Under the pieces are notes generated by a model. The model saw only the letters and a program-made list of their open reading frames with translations. It made no database searches and was not told where the DNA came from. The position numbers were made by a program, and so were the translations under genes. Positions 1 through 9,117 of a stretch of DNA of 57,500 nucleotides are shown piece by piece. The DNA lies in contig NZ_CP094673.1 in assembly GCF_022827545.1 (NCBI RefSeq), forward strand, positions 1 to 57,500, given 5' to 3'. Position 1 is the stretch's first letter, and every line of letters starts with the position of its first letter. Source of the DNA: Hymenobacter tibetensis (lineage in GTDB: Bacteria > Bacteroidota > Bacteroidia > Cytophagales > Hymenobacteraceae).

Positions 1-66
1 CTATTCCTTGAAAGTCCGCTAGCCCTGCGGCACTTTCTTCTGGCTTTCCTTGGCTAGAGCCTACTC

Positions 67-696
67 TTAAGCCTTCTTGCTTTCGTGTTCCGTGATGCGG
101 CCCTTCATGGTCTGGATGGCTTGCAATGCGGCCGGCTCCGACATGGTGGGCAAGGTGGCTAGCGCGGCAGCCCGTTGCTTTTCCGTGAAGGCCTCGTGGG
201 TCAGTAGGCGGGTCATCTCCGCCTTCTGTTCATCTGTTACGACGGCAAGAGCAGCGGCTTCCGTAGATGCCGCTTGTTTAGGCACCTCACCTTCAGGTTT
301 TCCTAGCTTGTTTCGTTCGGCGCGGCTTTCGGCTTTGCGCACTTCATCGGCAGAGGCAATACCCGATTCAATCCCGATACCCGCCATTGCTAGGGCCCGA
401 CCTACGGCGCTGGTTTCGGCGTTTTCCAGGGCGCTGGTGTTGTTGACGGTGCCGTATTTCTCGCTTTCCAGCTCCTGCGCTAAACCGGTGTAGGTGTTTG
501 TTGCTTCGTTTTGAGTGAGCGTGACCGTCGCTTTGACCACCCACATCTTGCGGGAGGCAAAGTAGCGGTAGTCGGTTTCGATGCTGTACTCGCCCTCGAA
601 ATGGTGCGCTAAATACAAGAGGCGGTCTTTGACCTCCACATATTGCTTTCCGCCTTTGGTGGCGACCGTCTTAAAACTGTGGGTTGTGTGCTTCAT
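67..696 (-). CDS. Phage-like ERF-type ssDNA-annealing protein candidate
   Basis: 209 aa. The middle carries the stretch ENAETSAVGRALAMAGIGI followed by ASADEVRKA, which resembles the conserved core of ERF/Sak-type single-strand annealing proteins of phages and related Bacteroidota proteins. The C-terminal third (about 130-209) is Ala/Glu/Lys-rich and probably helical or disordered. I start at the ATG at 696 (MKHTTHSF) because the upstream in-frame extension is low-complexity and unlike the family. Expected role from the family: annealing or protecting ssDNA during recombination. No other phage gene lies beside it, so it may be a domesticated remnant or the edge of a prophage outside the window. 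Function is inferred from the motif only. Confidence 0.6.
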   Translation of the reverse strand: MKHTTHSFKTVATKGGKQYVEVKDRLLYLAHHFEGEYSIETDYRYFASRKMWVVKATVTLTQNEATNTYTGLAQELESEKYGTVNNTSALENAETSAVGRALAMAGIGIESGIASADEVRKAESRAERNKLGKPEGEVPKQAASTEAAALAVVTDEQKAEMTRLLTHEAFTEKQRAAALATLPTMSEPAALQAIQTMKGRITEHESKKA

Positions 697-963
697 AGAG
701 GCAAATACGGAATGCGGCAAAAAAGAAGATAGCCCAAGCCACGCTGGCCGTAGACATCGGGTGTGCAATGGATTATGCGTCCTACCTGTACGCTAAGTCA
801 GTTGGTTGAAGGTATCATTCTTGCACCAAGATTGTGGGGCGTTAGCAGGCATCAAGCTGACTTCCTGCTTTCCTGGGCCGCTGCATCTGTCAGCCAGGCG
901 GCCTGTTCTTGCTATTGACTGGCTATAGATCATTCATTGTCAAGTTGATACATCGTTGCTCCT

Positions 964-2127
964 CTACCTGGTGTTAGGGCTAGCAGGAAGCTGGTCGAGC
1001 AATTGCCAGATGGCTTTAAACTGCGCGAGGCTGCGCGGCCCGTTTTGCAGTTCGGTATTGGTGAGAAAGATTTTGCCGACCCGTGTAACCGGATCAAAAA
1101 ACAGAAAGCTCGTCAGCCCACTGTCGCCGCCGGTATGGCCGATGGTGCCATTGCGCCGATGAGCCCAGAACAGGCCTTGGTTGGGCTCGGCCGGGTCTAG
1201 GTGCAGGGGTGGGCGCGTGGCAGAAAACTGGGGGCGAAGCAAACTATCCCGCAGCGCTGCCGAGAGCGGCGCGCCCCCAACAGTGGGGGTGAGGATGCTG
1301 TGCAGGTAGCGCGCTAAGCTGTGTACGCTCGTCAGGAGTCCACCATCAGGATAGGTGATGGTGGTGTACGGTGCCACCACTCGCCCGTGGCCATCATAGA
1401 GCGTGGCGAGCCGTGCGGAGTCAACGTCAGTATATGCCCAACCCGAATCCTTGATGCCTAATGGGAGCAGGATGTGCTGCTGCGTGAAAAGCGCATACGA
1501 TTGGCCGGTTGCTTGCTCCAAGGCTACGGCCGCTAGGGCCGCGGCTTCGTTGCTGTACGCATAGTAAGTGCCCGGCGCATGGGGCAGAAAGCGGCGGCGG
1601 CTATACCACTTGCCACTTGGGCTAAGCGTACGGCGCAAATACTCTTCGTTGGTGAGTGGAGAGTGGGTGCCCTTCGCGTAGGCATGGGCATTGTAGAAGC
1701 GCTGATCGTCGGTCAAACCGGCCGTCATGGTTGCCAGGTGGCGGAGCGTAATCGGCTGACGGAGAGAATACGGGTTGTGCACAGGAAAGGGCAGCAACTC
1801 GTTGACTGGCTGATCGAGGGAGAGCTTGCCCGCAGCCATAGCTTGCAGCAGCGCGACGCCCAGCAGGGTCTTGCTGACGGAGCCCACGCACTGCACCGTA
1901 GCGGCCGTGTAGGGAGTGCGGCGGGCGGTGTTTGCGTAACCAAAGCCTTGCTCATACACCACGCCATCTGGGTGCACCACCGCCACCGCAAACCCCGGCA
2001 AGTCCGACTGTTGCCAGTGCTGTTGTAGCGCCGCCGTAAGGGCAGCCGTATCGAGGGAAGCAGGCTGCGCGTGCGTGGCCGGCGAGTAAGCAAGAAGCAG
2101 GAACAAATACAGAAAACAGCATCGCAT
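964..2127 (-). CDS. Secreted serine hydrolase, beta-lactamase/DD-peptidase fold
   Basis: 387 aa with a signal peptide (about 1-20, ending THAQ). The three signatures of the serine beta-lactamase/penicillin-binding-protein-like fold are visible: SxxK at S83-V-S-K86 (nucleophile and base), YxN at Y191-S-N193, and HTG at H331-T-G333 in place of the usual KTG. Family members (class C beta-lactamase-related, PF00144) include D,D-carboxypeptidases, esterases and peptidases, so the substrate cannot be named. The product should be exported to the periplasm. It stands alone: its 3' end faces an untranscribed-looking gap and a DoxX-like gene diverges upstream. Start is the ATG at 2127, directly preceding the signal peptide. 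Confidence 0.9.
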   Translation of the reverse strand: MRCCFLYLFLLLAYSPATHAQPASLDTAALTAALQQHWQQSDLPGFAVAVVHPDGVVYEQGFGYANTARRTPYTAATVQCVGSVSKTLLGVALLQAMAAGKLSLDQPVNELLPFPVHNPYSLRQPITLRHLATMTAGLTDDQRFYNAHAYAKGTHSPLTNEEYLRRTLSPSGKWYSRRRFLPHAPGTYYAYSNEAAALAAVALEQATGQSYALFTQQHILLPLGIKDSGWAYTDVDSARLATLYDGHGRVVAPYTTITYPDGGLLTSVHSLARYLHSILTPTVGGAPLSAALRDSLLRPQFSATRPPLHLDPAEPNQGLFWAHRRNGTIGHTGGDSGLTSFLFFDPVTRVGKIFLTNTELQNGPRSLAQFKAIWQLLDQLPASPNTR

Positions 2128-2424
2128 GGCTAAGAGTACGAAAAAGCTTGCTGCTGACGAGCGAAGAGTGCTCTTCTACCATGGCAAGGGCCTGCTGCCA
2201 GGTTCAGTGAAGTGCCCGATAGCAGGACGATTTTGCTACGTGGTTATAGAGCCTAACCTGGCCCTGCTCGGGCTGGAGGGCTCCTATGTTGCGGCATGAG
2301 CAGAGAGGCAAGCAGCCGACAGTGCCGTGGCTCCTATCGGGCGGCGGCTGCTCGCCTCGGACATCCTAGTTAGAGGCCAGCCGTAAAGCGTAGCCGTACG
2401 TGTTCTTTTTACAGCCCATTTCCT

Positions 2425-2859
2425 ATGGCCGATTCACCCCTCACGACCTTACCACAAAACGCAGCCCGCTTAGTATTGGCCACCTTTATGGTGGGAGCGG
2501 GGGTAGGCCACCTTAGCTTTGCCCGGCAGGAATTTCAGGCGCAAGTACCCGATTGGGTGCCCTTAAACAAAGACACCGTGGTGCTGCAATCGGGCGTTGT
2601 TGAAATGGGGTTGGGGCTGGCCCTACTGCTTTGGAAACGGCGGCGCATCGAAATGGGGCTGGGGTTGGCGGCCTTTTACGCGCTTGTCTTTCCCGGCAAC
2701 GTGCACCAGTACACGCAGCACATCTCCGCATTCGGCCTCGACACCGACGCTAAACGACTAGGACGCTTGTTCTTTCAGCCCGTGCTGATGGGTTGGGCCC
2801 TCTGGTCGACTGGCGCCTTGCAGCATCTCAAAACGAAAAAGCAACAAGATGCCTCGTAG
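2425..2859 (+). CDS. DoxX-like small membrane protein
   Basis: 144 aa, four likely membrane segments: about 13-30, 50-70, 76-95 and 115-132. The motif GxGHxxF near residue 26 and the VPGNxHQY-like loop (PGNVHQY, about 91-97) are typical of DoxX/DoxD-related membrane proteins of Bacteroidota. Members of the broad family are linked to quinone-dependent redox or have no known role; no catalytic assignment is possible here. It is monocistronic, with the serine hydrolase divergent upstream. Downstream it converges with the esterase gene, separated by the hairpin at 2979-3008. Confidence 0.75.
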   Translation: MADSPLTTLPQNAARLVLATFMVGAGVGHLSFARQEFQAQVPDWVPLNKDTVVLQSGVVEMGLGLALLLWKRRRIEMGLGLAAFYALVFPGNVHQYTQHISAFGLDTDAKRLGRLFFQPVLMGWALWSTGALQHLKTKKQQDAS

Positions 2860-2978
2860 CGCAACCAAGCAACTTCCACGCTGCTAGATACCTAGCAGGC
2901 CCTAGCTCGCATTGCAGAAAGATACAGCCAAGCACCTCCCGTCTTCGGCTTATAGCTGCTGCATGCTAGTTAAAATAA

Positions 2979-3008
2979 AACAGGCCGCCAGAATTCTGGC
3001 GGCCTGTT
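2979..3008 (-). terminator. Terminator of the CE15 esterase gene
   Basis: Perfect 30-bp palindrome: two 15-nt arms (AACAGGCCGCCAGAA and its complement) centred on GAATTC. Read on the minus strand it is followed by TTTTATTTT, giving a classical intrinsic terminator 50 bp beyond the stop codon of the esterase gene. On the plus strand the T-run is missing, so it should mainly serve the minus-strand gene. Confidence 0.85.
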
Positions 3009-3057
3009 AGAGCGTCACTGCGTTAGGAACGAGCACCGTAGCGCGTGGCAAGCCACC

Positions 3058-5472
3058 TTACTTAAAGACGATACGCTGGGTTTCGCTGGTGTCGCCGTTG
3101 AAGCGCAGCAAGTACACGCCGGGTTTCAATTGCCCGCGCGGGATAACCAGCGTGCTTTGCCTATCTACGTTTACCCGGCCCACTGTGCGGCCGACGAGGT
3201 CTACCACGTCGATGCGCTTGATATGCTTGAGGTTAGCTCCCAGCTGCACGGTGATTTTGTCGGCAGCGGGGTTAGGATACACTGCTACGCTAGGAGCGGC
3301 CGAGGCATTGGCGGTAGCCATTACAAGGCAGTTGGTGGCCGTTGGGCCTTTGCCGGTAATAGACGCGGTGGAAGTTGCCACCACTACTTTGTCGAGTTGG
3401 GCATTGCCGCCGGCGTTGTAGCCTATGGTCAGCGTATGCGGGCCGACCGTCAGAGCTCCTTCCTTTAGCTTCAGCCAGCGCCAACCAGCCGTTGCACCAG
3501 CTTCTTTCACGCTCACGTCGTCGATGTAATACGTGTTGGCCACCTGCCCCATATCAAACAAGAAAGTGGTAGAAGCCAAGGAGGTCGTGATGGTCCAGGT
3601 TACCTGCTGCCAAGCCGTGCCAATCATTTGGTCGGCTTGATATTGGGGGCTGCTGGGGCCCGTTGATAGGCGAATGGAACCCCCAGGAGCCGCCGCTCTT
3701 ACCCAGTAGGAAATGGTGTACTGCCGGCCAATAGTGGTGGGGAAGGCCGCACTAGCTACTTGCACCCGCCATTGGTTGCCAGGCTGGGCCATGGAGTTCA
3801 CCACTTTCATCGAGCCCGTGCCGGTATGCGCTTCCGCCGCCACGGTGTTGGCCGTGATGGTGGCCCCGGTGGAGTTCTGCGTCGTCCAGCCAGCCAAGCC
3901 GTTTTCAAACCCAGGGTTGGTAGCCAGCTGGCTAGTTACCGCCTGAAAAGCGTCGTTGTCCACTTTCACCCAGTAGCCATATTCCTCGGTGGCCGGAATA
4001 TTCAGGCGCGCCAAGAAGTTATAAGTGGCGGCGCTGTCCACGGTAAACGGCATAACCAGCTGAGCAGCGGCGGCTGTTGGGGCCGTGGTGGGGCTGCTTA
4101 GTCCGCTTTGCACTCGCACGTAGCTGCCATTGGAGGCCGAGGTATCAGCTACCACGTTCCAGTTTGCCCCCACTGTGGCGCATTCCGCTTCCAGCCAATA
4201 CCGCTTGCCCAGCGGCTCGGCCGGCAGAACCGGATTGCCAGTACCCCACCACTGGTACCAACGCTGGTGGTTGATCTGCGGGTAAGGGTGCACGGTGATA
4301 TTGGTATTGACGGTGGTGTTACCCAGCAGAAACTTGTCGACGAACGCCTCCACGGCTGGCTGCTGCGTGGCTGGGATGGCGCAGTGATTATGGCCTCCGT
4401 CAATATAGAAGCCGAACCGGTCACCGATACCAAAGGTGTTCCATACCACGTGTGCGGCCCGCGCCGACACGTAGGCCGATGGGTTGGCCAGCCACTCAAA
4501 GTCGGTGTTGGCCGTTACCAGCAGGGCGCGGGGTGCAATCATGGCCATCAGCTCGTGGTGGTCGTGCGGAAGCTTGGCCACGTTGATGCCCTGAAACTGC
4601 TGCATGTCGTCTTTGAACCAGCGGTAATCGGTAGCGCCCAGCTTTTCCACTGCACCGAGCGTTTCCGAAACTCGCCAGGCCGGCGCTCCACCTCCGCCCG
4701 ACTCTTGGGCAATAGTAAGGGCAATTCGCTCGTCGAAGGCGCCCGAAAACAGCGCCATTTTGCCCGCGTACGAGCAGCCCGTTACGGCCAAGCGGCGCAG
4801 GTTGATGGGCAACGTGGCTTGCACCAACTCCAGCCCGTCGATGAGGCGGCTCACGCCCCAGGCCCAGGCGCTATACTGGCCGGCGTTGGCCAGCGTCTGG
4901 CTAGGGTACAGGCGGTAGTAGGGGTCGGTCGGTTGCGGGTTGCTGTAGGTCGTGACCTGGTTATGGTTGAAGCGGATAGTGGCTACGTTGCGGCTCGTAA
5001 ATACCGCGGCCGGGATGCTGCCTGTGGCGCTGTTCATGCCAATAACGGCCGGGAACGGCCCGCTGCCGGTAGCGGGCAGCGTGATTTCCGAGGTCAGCGT
5101 AAGGGTCTGGCCGTTTTCAGTCACGTTCACCGTCAGGATGCCCGTGTTGGCATTGGTGCCGGCGGCGTAACTGGCCGTAATGTTCTGGGGCCGCGTGGGC
5201 TTGGTTCCGATTTCGTAGTTCTCGATTTCGGCCTTGATTTCGTTGCGGCGGCACTCCCAATCACTAAAACTAGTGGAGCGGCCAGAGTTGTCGGACTTCA
5301 TAAACGGGTCCGTCAGTGGCTGCACAATCGGCAGTTGGCTGAAGGCCGGCAACGGTGGAGCGGCGCAGCTGCCGCCTGTGTTTTCGGTGGTGTACACCAG
5401 GGGTACCTGTGCCGAAGCGCGCAGACTAAGTACCGTTAGCAGCAGGGCTGCAAGCGTATTCGTTGTTTTCAT
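3058..5472 (-). CDS. Secreted glucuronoyl esterase (CE15) with nested CBMs and T9SS tail
   Basis: 804 aa. Order: signal peptide 1-21; alpha/beta-hydrolase domain about 50-400; a CBM6/CBM35-like module beginning at about 424 (YWLEAECATVG); a CBM4/9-like module about 518-654 (NPGFENGLAGW to YIDDVSVKE); the rest of the first module about 655-700 (GWRWLKLKEG, GPHTLTIGY, LDKVVV); T9SS type A sorting domain about 728-804 (VAVYPNPAADK, PGVYLLRF). The nucleophile motif GCSYAGK puts Ser at 234, Glu at 257 in ESGGGG, and His at 361 or 363 in GGHNHC, matching the Ser/Glu/His spacing of CE15. Known family reaction: cleavage of the ester between 4-O-methylglucuronic acid of xylan and lignin alcohols. Exported to the cell surface or medium by T9SS. 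Monocistronic, with no xylanase beside it. Confidence 0.88.
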   Translation of the reverse strand: MKTTNTLAALLLTVLSLRASAQVPLVYTTENTGGSCAAPPLPAFSQLPIVQPLTDPFMKSDNSGRSTSFSDWECRRNEIKAEIENYEIGTKPTRPQNITASYAAGTNANTGILTVNVTENGQTLTLTSEITLPATGSGPFPAVIGMNSATGSIPAAVFTSRNVATIRFNHNQVTTYSNPQPTDPYYRLYPSQTLANAGQYSAWAWGVSRLIDGLELVQATLPINLRRLAVTGCSYAGKMALFSGAFDERIALTIAQESGGGGAPAWRVSETLGAVEKLGATDYRWFKDDMQQFQGINVAKLPHDHHELMAMIAPRALLVTANTDFEWLANPSAYVSARAAHVVWNTFGIGDRFGFYIDGGHNHCAIPATQQPAVEAFVDKFLLGNTTVNTNITVHPYPQINHQRWYQWWGTGNPVLPAEPLGKRYWLEAECATVGANWNVVADTSASNGSYVRVQSGLSSPTTAPTAAAAQLVMPFTVDSAATYNFLARLNIPATEEYGYWVKVDNDAFQAVTSQLATNPGFENGLAGWTTQNSTGATITANTVAAEAHTGTGSMKVVNSMAQPGNQWRVQVASAAFPTTIGRQYTISYWVRAAAPGGSIRLSTGPSSPQYQADQMIGTAWQQVTWTITTSLASTTFLFDMGQVANTYYIDDVSVKEAGATAGWRWLKLKEGALTVGPHTLTIGYNAGGNAQLDKVVVATSTASITGKGPTATNCLVMATANASAAPSVAVYPNPAADKITVQLGANLKHIKRIDVVDLVGRTVGRVNVDRQSTLVIPRGQLKPGVYLLRFNGDTSETQRIVFK

Positions 5473-6083
5473 GAACTGGGAATTTGTTGGGTAATGCAGA
5501 GAACGAGTGGGCCAACGGGTAGCCGCTGGCGCGGTGGGGGGGTAGGGGAAGTCAGGTGCGGCAGGGCATAGGCATGGTGTATGAGTGAAACAGAAGAAAA
5601 AAGCAGTGTTATTTTCAGCCAGCCTACCTGCTAGGCAGTGGCTACCTTGTCCATTATTTGCATGTATAATACAATTTTAACCTACTGCGCCAGAGCCTGC
5701 GGCAGATACCAAGCACAGCCAGCTGGCGGGGGTAAAAACCGGTTTGTAGAGGAATATAACAGGCACCTACACCCAAGCTGCACCCGCATTCGGAGTTGGA
5801 TAAATGAAAGTACCGCAACCGTTTCCGGAAACGTTTGTGGATCAGACGACACCCAAATAATATTCAGCCTAATGCGTTGTGACCCAGCGCGGCTTGTTGG
5901 CGGCCAGCCAAGGAATAGAATATAGGCGCGAGTTGAAAAGTACCATAACGATACCGATAGCAACGACACTCCTGAATGAGCGTCTGGTCGAGAAAAATTC
6001 GTTGCAATTCCTGCCGTTCAAGTGGGGTGCGGCGGCGCGGCTGGCTCACATCGTGGAAGAAAACAACTCACTACTTTGTAAGC
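5473..6083. other. Intergenic region with a 14-bp palindrome
   Basis: About 610 bp between the divergent esterase and DUF6624 genes. No convincing gene is visible; short open frames on both strands show no family features. It holds an AT-rich stretch at about 5650-5680 (TGTATAATACAAT) and the palindrome at 5820-5833, so it probably carries two divergent promoters. Confidence 0.6.
5820..5833. promoter_or_regulatory. Candidate operator palindrome
   Basis: Perfect 14-bp palindrome CGTTTCCGGAAACG. The overlapping AAACGTTT just after it is itself a palindrome with the central CG common in LacI-family operators. It lies about 350 bp upstream of the esterase start and about 250 bp upstream of the DUF6624 start. 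No regulator gene is adjacent, so the assignment is a guess from symmetry only. Confidence 0.35.
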
Positions 6084-6746
6084 ATGAGACACTTTCTGTA
6101 TGCAGCCCTGCTTTGCTGGTTTGCCGTGCCGGTCGCGGCACAAACCAAACTTAATCCGCGGCTCAAGCATGAGCTGGATAGTATCTACGAAGTAGACCAG
6201 CGCTACCGCGCTATGCTGTTCGAGCCCCGGCTAACCCGCAACCCAGATTCGTTGGCTACGGCGCTTGGCGTGTCGAAAGAGGCACTGAATGCCACTATTA
6301 TAAACCGAATGCAGAGCGCTGACGCCGCCAACATGGAGCGCATGCACGCCATTCTCAAGCAGTACGGCTACCCAGGAAAGTCGCTGGTTGGCGCACCAAC
6401 CAATGACGCCGCGTGGCATGTAATTCAACACAATCCTGCTACCATCTCCACTTACTTGCCGCTGGTGAAAGTTGCTGCTGAAAAAGGTGAGATTCCTTTT
6501 ACTCGTTACGCAATGATGCTAGACCGGCACCTAATGGACGGCGGAAAAGAGCAGTTGTACGGCACCCAGGTTACGAGCTACAACGGGAAGCCCCCCTTTG
6601 TCTGGCCTATTCAGAATCCGGCGCAGGTAAACCAGCGCCGCAAGCAGGCCGGGTTCAGTGATACTGTGGAGAAATATGTCACGCGCTTTGGGGTCACGTA
6701 CCGAGTCATCACCTTGGAGGAGGTCGAAAAAATGCCCAAACAGTAA
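6084..6746 (+). CDS. DUF6624 family secreted protein
   Basis: 220 aa. N-terminal signal peptide (MRHFLYAALLCWFAVPVAAQ), then a conserved-looking body: DQRYRAM near the N-terminus, YGYPGKSLVG, WHVIQHNP, and the C-terminal ML.DR...G..QLYGTQV block. This pattern fits the DUF6624 family, widespread in Bacteroidota, with no known biochemical function. The ATG at 6084 is chosen because it opens directly on the signal peptide; the upstream extension is Arg/Cys-rich and unlikely. It is followed after 134 bp by another secreted protein on the same strand, possibly co-transcribed. Confidence 0.75.
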   Translation: MRHFLYAALLCWFAVPVAAQTKLNPRLKHELDSIYEVDQRYRAMLFEPRLTRNPDSLATALGVSKEALNATIINRMQSADAANMERMHAILKQYGYPGKSLVGAPTNDAAWHVIQHNPATISTYLPLVKVAAEKGEIPFTRYAMMLDRHLMDGGKEQLYGTQVTSYNGKPPFVWPIQNPAQVNQRRKQAGFSDTVEKYVTRFGVTYRVITLEEVEKMPKQ

Positions 6747-6880
6747 CGCTCCTACCACTCCGGCCTTTGCAAGAAGACAACGCTCCCAAGACATTCTGCT
6801 AGGCTGCATCAATACCTGGATACAGGGTTTTGCGACCCAGCCAGAATTTTATTTCGACCTATCAGCTCGATACCCGTGCT

Positions 6881-8200
6881 ATGAAAAGAAGTGCGTTCCT
6901 GCTTTTGCTTGGCTTAACAAGTATAGGGTCTGTTGTTGGCCAGCAAGGCAAGCAGCGGGTGTTTTTCTCCGACATTGATAATTTTTGGGTGGCCTACGAC
7001 AGCATCCGCACGACAACGGACAGCTTACAGCAGCTTCGCTACTTCCACCGGCTCTATATCAATAAAGGAACCGCTGGCTTGAAGGCCTTTATGGAAGTCA
7101 AAGGGTACACGCCCGAGTATTGGGTGCACTCTATCCGCCAGTATCCCAAGTTCTGGAATTCCATTCGGCCCAACACCCAATGGGCGAAAACAAGCGCCCG
7201 AGGCATTGAGCCCTACCTAAAGAAATTTGCGGCTCTTTATCCGGCTTTGCGGCCCGCTAGTATGTATTTCACCATTGGGGCGCTTCGCTCCAACGGAACC
7301 ACCAAAAAAGACATGGTGCTTATCGGCGCTGAAATGACGACCGGGACACCAGACACCGATATTTCCGAGTTTCCTCCTGCTACACAGACCTTTCTAGCTC
7401 GCTACTTCCGCAGCCAGCCCCTCAAAAACATCGTAGTACTCAACGTGCACGAGTATGTGCACACCCAAGAAAAAGGACCACCCGAAAGCACCTTGCTGGC
7501 GCAGGCACTGTACGAAGGCACGTGCGATGTTGTGGCCGAGCTTATTACCGGCAAGCTGCCCCTGCTGCCGTACATGGCCTACGGTCCTACGCACGAGGCA
7601 GCATTAAAAGAGCGGTTCAAGGCCGAGATGTTCTCTCCCTACCTCTATAACTGGTTCTACAACCAAACCTCGGACGACCCCAACCACGTGCCCGACCTAG
7701 GCTACTACATGGGCTACGCCATTTGCAAGACGTATTATCAACACGCCAAAGACAAGAAGCAGGCTGTCAAAGAGCTGATTGAACTGGATTACACCAACGA
7801 GACAGCCGTGGAAAGCTTTTTGCGCAAGTCGGCTTACTACCCCGAGCTACCGAGCAAAGCGCTGCTACTCGAAACGTTTGAGAACAACCGACCCGTGGTT
7901 ACCCGAGTACCAACCATTTCCGCGGATGGCTATGTAGATGCTTCCGTAACAGAGCTGCAAGTTGATTTTTCAACGGCCATGGCGCCCAATACCAGCACCG
8001 ACTACGGGCCAGGTGGCAAAGAGCAATGGCCCATTATCGGCAGCGGAATCTTCGCGGCCGATAAAAAATCCTTCACCTACAAGGTGGCTTTACAACCAGG
8101 ACACACGTACAGCTTCGTGCTCAATGGAGGCGGGTTCAGATCAACGGATGGTCGCCCGTTGCGCCCTTACGAAGTGAAGTTCAAGACAAAGGCCCGCTAG
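6881..8200 (+). CDS. Secreted HExxH putative zinc protease with C-terminal Ig-like domain
   Basis: 439 aa starting at ATG 6881, with a signal peptide of about 20 residues. A zinc-binding HExxH motif is visible at H190-E191-Y-V-H194, and LYEGTCDVVAE (Glu about 212) follows as a plausible third ligand. This layout resembles DUF2268-type or gluzincin-like predicted peptidases. The last roughly 100 residues (LQVDFSTAMAP, PGHTYSFVL, PYEVKFKTKAR) look like a bacterial Ig-like SbsA/Big_5 domain. The Ig-like end suggests a periplasmic or surface location. No T9SS tail is seen. The substrate is unknown. Its partner upstream, a DUF6624 protein, is also exported. Confidence 0.65.
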   Translation: MKRSAFLLLLGLTSIGSVVGQQGKQRVFFSDIDNFWVAYDSIRTTTDSLQQLRYFHRLYINKGTAGLKAFMEVKGYTPEYWVHSIRQYPKFWNSIRPNTQWAKTSARGIEPYLKKFAALYPALRPASMYFTIGALRSNGTTKKDMVLIGAEMTTGTPDTDISEFPPATQTFLARYFRSQPLKNIVVLNVHEYVHTQEKGPPESTLLAQALYEGTCDVVAELITGKLPLLPYMAYGPTHEAALKERFKAEMFSPYLYNWFYNQTSDDPNHVPDLGYYMGYAICKTYYQHAKDKKQAVKELIELDYTNETAVESFLRKSAYYPELPSKALLLETFENNRPVVTRVPTISADGYVDASVTELQVDFSTAMAPNTSTDYGPGGKEQWPIIGSGIFAADKKSFTYKVALQPGHTYSFVLNGGGFRSTDGRPLRPYEVKFKTKAR

Positions 8201-9117
8201 AAAGAACACGAGGTAAGTTCTCCTAAAGAAAGCCTTTTGCAGTACGTGACGACGAGTTGGCCAGTCAAGCACCACGCTGGTGCCGCAGAAAGCAACGGGA
8301 TATTAGGTTGTCAAGCAGCTCGTCATCAGTAGGTGTTGCCCGTGCCGCAACTTCCGTTGTAGCGCAACCGCTGTGTCGTAGATGAAACAGTATCCTGCTC
8401 TCGACATTCTCCAACCGTAACAAGCCGAAGCTCTTGGTAGGGTGTGCCATACCGCACCAACTCCATCGAGCTACGCCGGCGGCACCTTCACCGGGCAGAA
8501 CCCACCCGGCCATTTCCTTGCTTGCGTAAGCCGTTTGTTGTCCACCTTTTCCCTTGAAAAGCCGCTGCAGCAAGGGCACTGCTGACCGATAATGATTCGT
8601 TCAACAGCACGCTTGCCGCAGCGGCTTTTCAACTGGTGATTGGTTCAGCGAGTAAACGTAGCCACTCAACTACAAGTAGCTGGTATTCAGACTGAACGTA
8701 TGTTGCCGAGCTTGCGAAAAAAGCAGGAACGTGGGATCTTTAGTGGTGCAATTTCTTCTCCTTCTCTGGCTAAGCCAACATCCCACATCTGCTTCTAGCG
8801 AAGAAGGCAGCCAGCAGCTTGTATTGGCGGCCTTGGCCCTGATCCACGACCCGACTCAGTCGCTGAGTGCGTATGAGCGTAGCTTGCTGGCCCGAGTTGG
8901 ACGCCAGGAGATGACGCTAGCCCATTTGCTGGCCTACTTGCGTGAAGTGGATCAGGCGTAAAACCTCTTGTTGCCTCAACTTCCCTTACGTTTCTCGCGC
9001 AGCAACCTACTGTTGCTCAGCTTCTGGCAGTTACTGTAACTCTCGGGCTGTTGCTTGCTGCGCTGGAGCGCGCTGCAAGCAGCCAAGTCGGTTCCGGCGC
9101 GGTGGCTTGGTTTGCAC
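8201..9117. other. Gene-poor region
   Basis: About 0.9 kb with only short open frames. The best candidate is the small GTG-started frame at 8731-8961, listed separately. A minus-strand frame at 8265-8579 lacks an ATG and any recognisable composition. No tRNA fold or strong hairpin was seen. The 3' untranslated region of the SDR gene occupies its right end. Confidence 0.5.
8731..8961 (+). CDS. Small hypothetical protein
   Basis: 76 aa from a GTG start; no in-frame ATG is available near the beginning. The N-terminus (SLVVQFLLLLWLSQHP) is hydrophobic and could be a signal or membrane segment. The C-terminal half (SAYERSLLARVGRQEMTLAHLLAYLREVDQA) is charged and helical-looking, more protein-like than neighbouring shadow frames. 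I do not recognise a family. It may be spurious. Confidence 0.3.
   Translation: MGSLVVQFLLLLWLSQHPTSASSEEGSQQLVLAALALIHDPTQSLSAYERSLLARVGRQEMTLAHLLAYLREVDQA

Noticed and set aside
4108..5439. Long 443-codon plus-strand frame opposite the CE15 esterase
   Set aside because: It mirrors a high-GC gene, contains no domain, and the opposite frame has clear catalytic motifs.
8265..8579. 104-codon minus-strand frame
   Set aside because: Starts from a GTG only, no recognisable composition or motif.
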